A DNA stretch of 64,000 nucleotides from contig NZ_MXPU01000002.1 of assembly GCF_002204185.1 (NCBI RefSeq), positions 370,221-434,220 of the forward strand, given 5' to 3'. The stretch is from Rhizobium esperanzae. GTDB taxonomy: Bacteria > Pseudomonadota > Alphaproteobacteria > Rhizobiales > Rhizobiaceae. Every line of letters begins with the position of its first letter. Position 1 is the stretch's first letter. A program made the position numbers and the translations under genes. The notes beneath the pieces were generated by a model. The model was not told the origin of the DNA and ran no database searches. It saw nothing but the letters and a program-made list of their open reading frames with translations. This document shows, one piece after another, positions 30,192 through 38,068 of this stretch.

Positions 30192-30923
30192 TCACGCGAA
30201 CGCCCGCAGTCGGCGGATCGTTTCCTCCGCTTCGCCGATCGCCTCTGGCGTTCCTACAGTCAGCCAATGGCCTTCGAGCATAATGCCGAACAGCCGTCGG
30301 CGCGCGATCGCCTTGTCGAAATAGATATTGAGGTTGAAAGCATCCTTCGGCGCATCGTCAAGCAGCGCCGGGTTCATGGCGATCGCCCCGGCATAGACGA
30401 CGGGATTGGACGGATCGTCGCGATACCGCGTCAGCCGGCCATCTGCAGCGAGGCTGAAATCGTTCTTGCCGTTGTGACCCGTCGTATCCTCAATCCTAAC
30501 GCAAAGCAGCGCCATGTCCATGTGCTTTGCATCGAAGAATCCGGCTAAGCGTTGCAGGTTCGTCGGCCGTCCCGGCTGTTCGCCGATCCAGAAGAGATCG
30601 GCATTCATGACGAAGATATCGTCACGGTCCAGGAGCGTCAGGCCCTTCGCCAAGCCTCCACCGGAATTCATCAACCCGTCGCGCTCGTCCGATATGACGA
30701 TGTCGAGGCCGCTATATTTGCCGAGATGGTCGAGCATCTGCTCGGCATGATGATGAACGTTGACGACGGCCCGCTCGACGCCGGCCGAAACCAGCGCCTC
30801 CAGCGCAAAATCGATCATCGGCTTGCCGTCGATCTTCACCAACGGCTTCGGAATCGTATCGGTGATCGGGCGCATGCGGGTCCCGAGACCCGCGGCCAGT
30901 ACCATGGCTTGTCTGATGGTCAT
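30192..30923 (-). CDS. murU: Sugar-1-phosphate nucleotidyltransferase, MurU-like
   Basis: Nucleotidyltransferase of 243 residues with the signature MVLAAGLGTRMRPITDTIPKPLVKI at its N terminus and MNADLFW near residue 108 (metal-binding Asp). In Pseudomonas putida, MurU makes UDP-MurNAc from MurNAc-1-phosphate, and its gene pairs with amgK. Here the upstream gene encodes an AmgK-like kinase domain, which makes MurU more likely than the alternative mannose-1-phosphate guanylyltransferase assignment. The gap to the upstream gene is 13 nt and to addB 4 nt, so all are probably one transcript. Confidence 0.82.
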   Translation of the reverse strand: MTIRQAMVLAAGLGTRMRPITDTIPKPLVKIDGKPMIDFALEALVSAGVERAVVNVHHHAEQMLDHLGKYSGLDIVISDERDGLMNSGGGLAKGLTLLDRDDIFVMNADLFWIGEQPGRPTNLQRLAGFFDAKHMDMALLCVRIEDTTGHNGKNDFSLAADGRLTRYRDDPSNPVVYAGAIAMNPALLDDAPKDAFNLNIYFDKAIARRRLFGIMLEGHWLTVGTPEAIGEAEETIRRLRAFA

Positions 30924-30936
30924 CTTGATCCGGAAC

Positions 30937-32451
30937 TTATGATTCGCTCTGGCCTATTCCAGCCCTTGCGCACCAATCGCGCAAGGGGGCAAGCGCCTCG
31001 TGCTCGAGCGCGACCTGGAGATAGGCGAGCGTGCGCGGCATATGTCTGAGGTAACCGGGCTTGCCGTCCCGCTGCAACAGCCGCACCCACAGACCTGCAA
31101 GCTTGCAATTGCGTTGCGCCGACATGATCGCCCAGGCCTTCAAGAAGTCCGCTTCGTCGAAGCCGCCCTGCGCGCGGCGGAGGGTGAGATAATCATCCAT
31201 CAGCTGCCGGAAGAGCTCCGGCTCGATCGTCACCCGTGCGTCCTGGACGATCGAGGCCAGGTCATAGGCCGTGGGGCCGATCATGGCGTCCTGGAAGTCA
31301 ATGAGACCTATCCGTTTGATGCCTGGTTCCTGGCCCCGCCAGATAATATTGGGCGAGTGGAAATCGCGCAGCAGTAGGTTTTTCTCGGCCGTGCCGAGCT
31401 CATCGATCAGCGCATCCCAGATTGCCAGATATTCCTGACGCTCGGCATCGGAAGGTGCGGTGCCGCGCTTCCAGGCGATGTGCCAGTCGAGCACAAGCTG
31501 CACTTCCATCTTCATCGCCATGCGATCGAAGTCCGGAATGTGGTGGGTGTGCGCGGCGGAAACCGGAATATCCCGCGGAAATGGCATGGAATGAAGATGG
31601 GCAAGGCAAGCGACGCTTTGCCGGTAACGCTCGGCGATCGGCCGTCCGTCGTCATCGAGCACGCCTTCCGTGCCGAGATCCTCGATCAAGAGAATCCCTT
31701 GCTCGTAATCGACCTTATAAATCTCCGGCGCCGCAAAACCCCGTTCGCGCAGCGTATCGGCAATTGCGACGAAGGGATAGGCGTTCTGTGCAAGATGCGC
31801 GACCTTGGGATAGGGCTTGCCGTCATGGACCGGCGGCCCTTCGGGATGCGGCCGCCAGTCCATCAGGATGTCGCGACGCTCGGTATTCTCGCGATAGATC
31901 GCCTCGTAGGCGCGCAGCGAGGCATCGCCGGTCAGGAACCGGCGCTTGGCATCGGCATAACCAGCCTCGTTGAGGAAATCGCGGATGGCGAGGACCCGAC
32001 GGATGCGAGAAGCCTGCGCGCCGGCGGCGCTGATCGTCGCCCGGCGACCGTCGCCTTCATGCGTCAGCGTCAAGGTGATGCGTTCTGTAGGCAATTCGCT
32101 CGCGGCCATCTCCGGCCATTCGACGAGGCATATGCCGTTCTGCAGGGCCTCGTCGAAGCCGAGCTCTGTCAATTCGCCGGGGTCGCCGAGCCGATAGAGA
32201 TCGAAGTGCGAAACGGGAATACGCAGGTCGTAGGATTGCACCAGTGTGAAGGTGGGGCTCGGGACTTCGAGCCCATCGTCATCGGCAATGGCACGCAGGA
32301 TCGCACGAGCGAGCGAGGATTTGCCGGCGCCGAGATCGCCCGACAGGGCAAGACAATCGCCGGCCTTCAAGGCCAAGGCCAGGTCTTCGCCGAGGCGAAT
32401 GGTGGCCGCTTCGTCCTTCAGGAACAGCGAGATGGTATCGTCGGTCGTCAT
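30937..32451 (-). CDS. tsaE: Fused TsaE ATPase and AmgK-like aminoglycoside-type phosphotransferase
   Basis: A 504-residue two-domain protein. Residues 1-150 are TsaE, the ATPase of the t6A37 tRNA-modification complex: Walker A SGDLGAGKSSLARAI at about 37-51, SPTFTLVQSY near 64 and HFDLYRLGDP near 81. From about residue 165 it is an aminoglycoside-phosphotransferase-type kinase: LLIEDLGTEG near 250, the catalytic LLLRDFHSPNII with Asp363, and the metal-binding IDFQDAM with Asp385. The kinase part resembles AmgK, the anomeric MurNAc/GlcNAc kinase, and is followed by a murU-like gene. The start overlaps the divL stop by 4 nt. The domain fusion is visible in one uninterrupted frame and is known in rhizobia; kinase substrate is inferred. 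Confidence 0.88.
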   Translation of the reverse strand: MTTDDTISLFLKDEAATIRLGEDLALALKAGDCLALSGDLGAGKSSLARAILRAIADDDGLEVPSPTFTLVQSYDLRIPVSHFDLYRLGDPGELTELGFDEALQNGICLVEWPEMAASELPTERITLTLTHEGDGRRATISAAGAQASRIRRVLAIRDFLNEAGYADAKRRFLTGDASLRAYEAIYRENTERRDILMDWRPHPEGPPVHDGKPYPKVAHLAQNAYPFVAIADTLRERGFAAPEIYKVDYEQGILLIEDLGTEGVLDDDGRPIAERYRQSVACLAHLHSMPFPRDIPVSAAHTHHIPDFDRMAMKMEVQLVLDWHIAWKRGTAPSDAERQEYLAIWDALIDELGTAEKNLLLRDFHSPNIIWRGQEPGIKRIGLIDFQDAMIGPTAYDLASIVQDARVTIEPELFRQLMDDYLTLRRAQGGFDEADFLKAWAIMSAQRNCKLAGLWVRLLQRDGKPGYLRHMPRTLAYLQVALEHEALAPLRDWCARAGIGQSES

Positions 32452-35033
32452 TCGGCGGCGGCGGAATGCGGGATGTTGACCGAGGGGATACGGCAGACGA
32501 CCGTCGTGCCCTTGCCCGGCTCGCTGTCGATCGCCACGTCGCCATGATGCAGACTGACGAAGCTGTCGACGATCGAGAGGCCGAGGCCGGCGCCACCGCG
32601 TTTGCCGCTTTTAGCCCCCGTCGCGAACCGGTCGAAGACGGTCGCGATCATGTCCGGCGAGATGCCGGGGCCGTGATCCCTCACGGCGAACACGAAATCC
32701 GTGCCTTCGCGATGGCATTCGAGCGCGATCGAGGTGCCCTCCGGCGAGAAATTCGCCGCATTGGCAAGAAGCTTCAGCAGGATCTGCTTCAGCCGCTGCG
32801 GATCGGCGACGATCGAGCCGAGATAGGCGGGGGCGGTGATTTCGAGGGCAACGCCGCTTTCGTGCAGCCGGTCGGCGATCTGCATCGAGACGTCGTCGAG
32901 CAGATCGTTGAGATCAATCTCGGCATAGTTGAGCCGCATGATGCCGGCATCGACCGTCGCAAGGTCGAGGATATCGTTGACGAGCGTCAGCAGAACCGAG
33001 GAGGATGTGGAAATGTGGTCGATATATTCGGCCTGCCGTTCATTCAGCGGCCCAACCCCCTGCGTGCGCAGCAGATCGGTAAAGCCGATGATATTGGTCA
33101 GCGGTGAGCGAAGTTCATAGGAAACATGCTGAACGAAGTCGTTTTTCAATTCGTCGGCTTTACGCAACGCCTCGTTCTTCTCGGTCAACGCCCGCTCGGC
33201 CCGCACGCTGTCCGTCATGTTGACGAAGGTCAGCATGGTCTGCGCGTTCGGCAGCGGGATGACGGCGTAATCGAGCACAAGGCCGGAGAAGAGTTCCAGC
33301 GTTCCCTGGCTCGAGCGGCGTTCGTCATCGAAGCTGGTGATCAGTTCCGCGAAGGTCTTCCAGCCGTCCGGCCGGTCATAGGAGGGTGCGCAGGCTTCGC
33401 CCAGCGCCCGGATATGAGTGCCGGGCTTGGCTTCGATTTCGGTAATGCCCCAGAGCGCCCGGAAGGCCGGATTTGACAGGCGAATGCGACCATCGGGTCC
33501 GAACACCGCCACGCCTTCGGAAAGATGATCGATCGTTTCGCCCTGTACCTTGACCAGCGTGTTGTAGCGCGTTTCCAGATCGACCTGCTCGGTCAGATTT
33601 TCGAATACCCAGGTGGCGCCGCCCTGCGGATGGGCGGTGGCGAAGACGCGCAGCGTCTGGCCGTTCGGCAGGTGCCAGAGATCCGATTGCGTGTCGAGCG
33701 CGCGATAGACGGAAAGGGCGGCATCCTTCCAGCTTTTCCAGTTGAGCTGGTCCGGCAGCTTCTTGGCCGCGCGCAGGCGTTCGAGCAGCTCGCTATTATC
33801 AGGCCGGCCTTCGAGGAAGGCAATATCCAGCTCCCACAGCGCAACGAAGGCCTGGTTGTAGAATTGCAGCCGGCGCTCGCCGTCGAAGATGGCGACGGGT
33901 GTGGCGAGATGGTCGAGCGTTTCGGCATGGCTCTTCAGCGTCCGTTCCAGCTCGGCGCGCACCGCCTCTATGTCGGATACGTCGACCGCAATGCCGGCCG
34001 AGCCGCCGGGGACCTTGACGTCGACGACATCGAAGAATGTCCGATTGCCGCGCACAACCGTCGAGATCGTGTCGTGGAAAGGCGATTCCGGCGTCGTCAC
34101 CGCGCGAATGCGTTCGCGCGCCACGGTCGTCAGCATCTCGCGGCCTTCGTTGATCGCCTGCTGCGGCGAGCGTGCCTCGACCGCGTCGCCATAAGCCTGG
34201 TTGACCCAGGTGAGCCGGCCCGCCGGGTCGCGCTGCCAGGCCGGCATGTCGATCGCGTCGAGCATGGTCTGGAAGGCCGAGATCGAGGTCATCAGCCGGT
34301 CGCGCTCGATCCTGAGTTCGGCAAGCTCGGCGCGCAGATTGTTGAGCGCCACGAAGCGGACGAAGGCGCGTCCGCCGGAAACCCGGCCCTGCGCCTCGAG
34401 AATTTCGTCGCGGATGGTCTCGACCACCATGTCGAAACTCTGCGCCCCGTCACGTAGCCGGTCGATCGCCTTTTCCAGTTCCGAGGCCGAGCGTGATTTC
34501 AGCCAGAGGCCGAAGGCCAGGAATTCGCCGTCCTGCGGCGCGCCGGTCTCCGCCGGAAGCTGGCCGAGCAATTCAGGACGGGCATTGCCGTCCCAGATGA
34601 CGATCCGCCGGTTCTTGTCGGCGATCAGCGCCTGATATTGCGAAATGCGCTGCTGGGCATCGGAAAGCGCCGAGCGAATTTCCCGGCTCTCATTTTCCAG
34701 ATTGCCGCGCTGGCGCACGAGCCACAGCGTGGAAAGCAGCGCCGCCGAGATGACGCCGATGACGACGGAGACGCCGATGACCTGCGAGGAAGTGAAAAGG
34801 TGAGCCGAGGCCGCCGCCTGCTGCTCTGTCTGTGCCAGTACCGGCCGTGCCAGCGCGGCAAGCGCCGTGCCGGCTGCGCAGGTTTTCAGGAAGCGCGCCA
34901 ATGATCCATGCTCTTGCTTTGCGGCCTCGTGTGCCGTTGCAGATTTATAGTCTTGGCCTGCCGAAAGCGGGCGGCGACCGGCGCGAGCGCCGTCATCCGC
35001 CTGACCGGGCAGGCTGTTTTTCACTTCCGACAT
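32448..35033 (-). CDS. divL: DivL-type tyrosine pseudo-histidine kinase
   Basis: An 861-residue membrane-anchored sensor-kinase-like protein. Hydrophobic segments lie near residues 45-62 and 80-105; PAS-like domains follow (around LDAIDMPAWQRDPAGRLTWVN, LDHLATPVAIFDGERRL and IDHLSEGVAVFGPDGRI). The dimerisation box reads FVQHVSYELRSPLTNIIGF: Tyr639 sits where kinases have the phosphorylated His (SHELR). The ATPase domain is intact (LLANAANF, DHGPGI, GGAGLGLSI). Tyr at this position is the hallmark of DivL, which in Caulobacter controls CckA-CtrA cell-cycle signalling through DivK. Start at ATG 35033 behind GGAGAC; an ATG 24 nt upstream is possible. The stop overlaps the tsaE-amgK start by 4 nt. 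Confidence 0.9.
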   Translation of the reverse strand: MSEVKNSLPGQADDGARAGRRPLSAGQDYKSATAHEAAKQEHGSLARFLKTCAAGTALAALARPVLAQTEQQAAASAHLFTSSQVIGVSVVIGVISAALLSTLWLVRQRGNLENESREIRSALSDAQQRISQYQALIADKNRRIVIWDGNARPELLGQLPAETGAPQDGEFLAFGLWLKSRSASELEKAIDRLRDGAQSFDMVVETIRDEILEAQGRVSGGRAFVRFVALNNLRAELAELRIERDRLMTSISAFQTMLDAIDMPAWQRDPAGRLTWVNQAYGDAVEARSPQQAINEGREMLTTVARERIRAVTTPESPFHDTISTVVRGNRTFFDVVDVKVPGGSAGIAVDVSDIEAVRAELERTLKSHAETLDHLATPVAIFDGERRLQFYNQAFVALWELDIAFLEGRPDNSELLERLRAAKKLPDQLNWKSWKDAALSVYRALDTQSDLWHLPNGQTLRVFATAHPQGGATWVFENLTEQVDLETRYNTLVKVQGETIDHLSEGVAVFGPDGRIRLSNPAFRALWGITEIEAKPGTHIRALGEACAPSYDRPDGWKTFAELITSFDDERRSSQGTLELFSGLVLDYAVIPLPNAQTMLTFVNMTDSVRAERALTEKNEALRKADELKNDFVQHVSYELRSPLTNIIGFTDLLRTQGVGPLNERQAEYIDHISTSSSVLLTLVNDILDLATVDAGIMRLNYAEIDLNDLLDDVSMQIADRLHESGVALEITAPAYLGSIVADPQRLKQILLKLLANAANFSPEGTSIALECHREGTDFVFAVRDHGPGISPDMIATVFDRFATGAKSGKRGGAGLGLSIVDSFVSLHHGDVAIDSEPGKGTTVVCRIPSVNIPHSAAAE

Positions 35034-35178
35034 CCGCGGTATGTCTCCGTCCTTCAATGTGCCGCATTACGACAAGACATCCCATTTTCGGAGCGATCGG
35101 ACGGGGTCCGGCGTCCCGAATCAAGTCTTAAAACAATACTTCGGAAGGGAATCGGCGGGAAGGGAGCGGCCAAAAAAT

Positions 35179-35208
35179 AAGCCGCGGCATTTGTCAATGC
35201 CGCGGCTT
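35179..35208 (-). terminator. Terminator of ahcY
   Basis: Perfect 13-bp inverted repeat (arms 35179-35191 and 35196-35208, core GCCGCGGCAT) with a 4-nt loop, followed on the minus strand by TTATTTTTT. It lies 28 nt beyond the ahcY stop and isolates ahcY from divL. Confidence 0.9.
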
Positions 35209-35236
35209 CTACATGTTGTGGATATTGATGACCCAA

Positions 35237-36637
35237 TCAATATCTGTAGTGGTCGGACTTGAACGGGCCCTGCGGCTTTACGCCGATATAGGCTGCCTGC
35301 TCTTCGCTGAGCTGGGTAAGCTTTACGCCGAGCTTGTCGAGATGCAGCCGCGCGACCTTCTCATCGAGGTGCTTCGGCAGGATATACACCTTGTTCTCGT
35401 ACTGGCCGGGCTTGGTGAAGAGCTCGATCTGCGCCAGCGTCTGGTTGGTGAAGGACGCCGACATCACGAAGGAGGGATGGCCCGTCGCATTGCCGAGGTT
35501 GAGCAGGCGACCTTCGGAAAGAAGGATGATGCGGTTGCCCTTGGGGAATTCGATCAGGTCGACCTGCGGCTTGACGTTCGTCCACTTGAGGTTACGAAGT
35601 GCTGCAACTTCGATTTCGTTGTCGAAATGGCCGATATTGCCGACGATCGCCATGTCCTTCATCTGCCGCATGTGGTCGATGCGGATGACGTCCTTGTTGC
35701 CGGTCGTGGTGATGAAGATATCGGCCGACGAAACGACGTCTTCGAGCAGCACGACTTCATAGCCGTCCATGGCGGCCTGCAGAGCGCAGATCGGATCGGC
35801 TTCGGTAACCTTGACGCGGGCGCCGGCGCCGGAGAGCGAGGCAGCGGAACCCTTGCCCACGTCGCCGTAACCGCAGACGACGGCGACCTTGCCGGCCATC
35901 ATCACGTCGGTGCCGCGGCGGATGCCGTCGACCAGCGATTCCTTGCAGCCATACTTGTTGTCGAACTTCGACTTGGTGACGGAATCGTTGACGTTGATCG
36001 CCGGGAAGGGCAGCAGGCCCTTCTGGCTCAGCTGGTAGAGGCGGTTGACGCCGGTCGTGGTTTCCTCGGTGACGCCCTTGATAGCGTCGCGCTGCTTGGT
36101 GAACCAGCCCGGGGAAGCGGCTAGGCGCTTCTTGATCTGGGCGAAGAGGATTTCCTCTTCTTCGGAATGCGGGTTGGAGAGCACGTCCTCGCCGGCTTCG
36201 GCGCGGGCGCCGAGCAGGATGTACATGGTGGCGTCGCCGCCATCATCGAGGATCATGTTGGAAAGGCCGCCATCGGCCCACTGGAAGATCTTGTCGGTAT
36301 AGACCCAGTAATCCTCGAGCGACTCGCCCTTGATGGCGAAAACCGGAACGCCGGCCGCGGCGATCGCCGCAGCGGCATGATCCTGCGTCGAGAAGATGTT
36401 GCACGAGGCCCAGCGGACTTCGGCGCCGAGCGCCACCAGGGTTTCGATCAGCACGGCCGTCTGGATGGTCATGTGCAGCGAACCGGTGATGCGTGCGCCC
36501 TTCAGCGGCTTTGCGTCGCCGAATTCGGCGCGGCAGGACATCAGCCCCGGCATTTCGGTTTCGGCGATGGTGATTTCCTTGCGGCCGAAGTCCGCAAGCC
36601 CGATATCGGCGACGACATAATCTTTTTCAGTGCTCAT
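35237..36637 (-). CDS. ahcY: Adenosylhomocysteinase
   Basis: NAD-dependent enzyme splitting S-adenosylhomocysteine into homocysteine and adenosine, which clears the inhibitor left by methylation. The 466-residue protein has the family blocks [15 protein letters not shown] near residue 83, [21 protein letters not shown] near residue 228 (substrate region) and the Rossmann motif [13 protein letters not shown] near residue 250, and ends in the conserved KSDHYRY. ATG 36637 follows a GGAGACC site. A strong palindrome lies about 100 bp upstream, suggesting repression or activation by a dimeric regulator. Confidence 0.97.
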   Translation of the reverse strand: MSTEKDYVVADIGLADFGRKEITIAETEMPGLMSCRAEFGDAKPLKGARITGSLHMTIQTAVLIETLVALGAEVRWASCNIFSTQDHAAAAIAAAGVPVFAIKGESLEDYWVYTDKIFQWADGGLSNMILDDGGDATMYILLGARAEAGEDVLSNPHSEEEEILFAQIKKRLAASPGWFTKQRDAIKGVTEETTTGVNRLYQLSQKGLLPFPAINVNDSVTKSKFDNKYGCKESLVDGIRRGTDVMMAGKVAVVCGYGDVGKGSAASLSGAGARVKVTEADPICALQAAMDGYEVVLLEDVVSSADIFITTTGNKDVIRIDHMRQMKDMAIVGNIGHFDNEIEVAALRNLKWTNVKPQVDLIEFPKGNRIILLSEGRLLNLGNATGHPSFVMSASFTNQTLAQIELFTKPGQYENKVYILPKHLDEKVARLHLDKLGVKLTQLSEEQAAYIGVKPQGPFKSDHYRY

Positions 36638-36740
36638 AGAGGTCTCCAGGCTGAAAAACGTCTCAAAAATTGGCGCAGGCGCAAGCAAGCGCACAGCATG
36701 TCCGCCGTTTAGCAGGCTTCGCCTGGGATGGCAATAAGGA

Positions 36741-36760
36741 TATAAAGAAGTCTTTATATG
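36741..36760. promoter_or_regulatory. Perfect 9-bp palindrome upstream of ahcY (candidate operator)
   Basis: ATATAAAGA and TCTTTATAT separated by 2 nt form a perfect inverted repeat in an A+T-rich stretch between ahcY and the HPr gene, 103 bp before the ahcY start. The size and symmetry fit a dimeric winged-helix regulator site. It is not followed by a T run suited to a terminator for the HPr gene, whose stop is 22 nt away on the far side. Regulator identity is inferred only: an ArsR-type SAM/SAH-responsive regulator is a reasonable guess. Confidence 0.6.
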
Positions 36761-36781
36761 TTTATATGAACTCGGCCGAGC

Positions 36782-37057
36782 TCACATTTCCTCGCCGAAC
36801 TTGTTCTGGATCAGCTGATCCAGGGCCTCCAGGGCTTCCTGAGCCTGGCTGCCGCTTGCCGAGACGACGACGCTGGAGCCAGGGCTTGCGGCAAGCATCA
36901 TGAGGCCCATGATCGAGGTGCCGCCGACCGTCATTCCATCCTTGGAAACGGTGATGGCTGCATCGAAATTCTCGACCATCTGCACAAATTTAGCGGAAGC
37001 GCGAGCGTGAAGGCCGCGCTTGTTGATGATAAGGAGTTCCCGGGAAAGCGATGTCAT
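36782..37057 (-). CDS. ptsH: Phosphocarrier protein HPr
   Basis: PTS phosphocarrier of 91 residues. The active histidine lies in NKRGLHARASAKFV (His17), and the HprK phosphorylation serine is present in GGTSIMGLMML near residue 48. With no sugar-specific PTS permease nearby and ManX and HprK genes just upstream, this is the regulatory, incomplete PTS typical of alphaproteobacteria. The gap to the manX stop is 9 nt. Confidence 0.95.
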   Translation of the reverse strand: MTSLSRELLIINKRGLHARASAKFVQMVENFDAAITVSKDGMTVGGTSIMGLMMLAASPGSSVVVSASGSQAQEALEALDQLIQNKFGEEM

Positions 37058-37066
37058 GAAGCGCCG

Positions 37067-37468
37067 TTATTTTCCGCTGAGCACGCGGCTCGCGACATTG
37101 ATATATTTCCGCCCGGCTTCGGAAGCCTCCACCAGCGCCTTCTCCATGTTGTTCTCGCCGCGTACGCCGGCGAGCTTGATCAGCATCGGCAGGTTCATGC
37201 CGGCAATGACTTCGGTGTGGCCGCTGCTCATGACCGAGATGGCGAGGTTGGACGGCGTGCCGCCGAACATGTCGGTGAGGATGACAACGCCATGGCCGTC
37301 ATCGGCGCCGGAAACGGCTTGCAGAATGTCCTGCCGTCTCTGGTCCATATCGTCTTCGGGGCCAATACAGACCGTCTCGATGAATTTCTGAGGACCGACG
37401 ACGTGCTCGACAGCATGACGAAACTCTTCAGCCAGCTTGCCATGAGTGACAAGCACAAGTCCGATCAT
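37067..37468 (-). CDS. manX: PTS EIIA component, mannose-type (ManX)
   Basis: A 133-residue EIIA-Man-type protein: MIGLVLVTHGKLAEEF with the phosphorylatable His9, VVILTDMFGGTPSNLA near residue 64 and the AGMNLPMLIKLA segment near 95. No EIIB/C/D genes are visible, so it probably works as a regulatory phosphate acceptor from HPr. The frame is open to 37522, but ATG 37468 starts the family N terminus and has GGGAG about 10 nt upstream. About 150 bp separate it from hprK, leaving room for its own promoter. Confidence 0.92.
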   Translation of the reverse strand: MIGLVLVTHGKLAEEFRHAVEHVVGPQKFIETVCIGPEDDMDQRRQDILQAVSGADDGHGVVILTDMFGGTPSNLAISVMSSGHTEVIAGMNLPMLIKLAGVRGENNMEKALVEASEAGRKYINVASRVLSGK

Positions 37469-37618
37469 GATATTACTGCTCCCATATACGCAAACGGTGG
37501 CCCCAATATCGCAATGCAGCAATTACGTCCACCGGTGGGGGCACATCTTGGCCATGAAAAGCCGAAGTGCAAGATAAAAATGCAAATATATAAGGCAGAT
37601 TGATCAATCCGGATGGCC

Positions 37619-38068
37619 TCAATCTCCGATATCAGGGGCTTTTGCCATCAGGATCGCAAGCGGTGAAGACACGCCTGTGAGCAACCGCAATGCGGGAAGT
37701 GAAACACCGGCGGCAAGGCTGACGATCTCACCCTCTGGAGGCACGCGGTTTTCGCCGGAAGCGCTGCCCGGAAGCACGGCATAATGCATGGCCGCCTGAG
37801 GGACGTGGTCCTGCCGAACGATGCCGGTGCCGCGAAGTTCGATGAGCCCGGCGATCGACGGCGGACAGGTGGCGATCACCGTGCCGGTCTCTGCCGACAG
37901 GAGCACCTGATCATCGGCGACCAGCGCCGTGAACAGCCCGAGGCGGCGCGCCTCGGTCATGCAGGTGAAAGCCAGCATCGATTTCCCCCAGCCCGAGGGA
38001 CCGCTGAACAGCAGCCCCGTTCTGCCGACGACGATCGCCGTGGCATGGATGTTGGCAGCCGCCGTCAT
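37619..38068 (-). CDS. hprK: HPr kinase/phosphorylase, short alphaproteobacterial form
   Basis: A 149-residue HprK containing only the C-terminal catalytic domain; Gram-positive HprK is about twice as long. The P-loop is GLLFSGPSGWGKSMLAF at about residues 18-34, with ADDQVLL near residue 51 and the substrate/signature region IAGLIELRGTGIV near residue 72. It should phosphorylate the serine of HPr. The start overlaps the exoS/chvG stop by 4 nt (ATGA), so it is translationally coupled to the envelope sensor kinase. Confidence 0.93.
   Translation of the reverse strand: MTAAANIHATAIVVGRTGLLFSGPSGWGKSMLAFTCMTEARRLGLFTALVADDQVLLSAETGTVIATCPPSIAGLIELRGTGIVRQDHVPQAAMHYAVLPGSASGENRVPPEGEIVSLAAGVSLPALRLLTGVSSPLAILMAKAPDIGD

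Noticed and set aside
24670..30283. Long plus-strand frames (601 and 748 codons) opposite addA and addB
   Set aside because: Antisense to the two large, motif-supported recombination genes; no similarity to known proteins.
36638..36740. SAH or SAM-II riboswitch in the ahcY leader
   Set aside because: I could not see the conserved cores or pseudoknot pairing by eye; a covariance-model search (Rfam SAH, SAM-II, SAM-V) would settle it.
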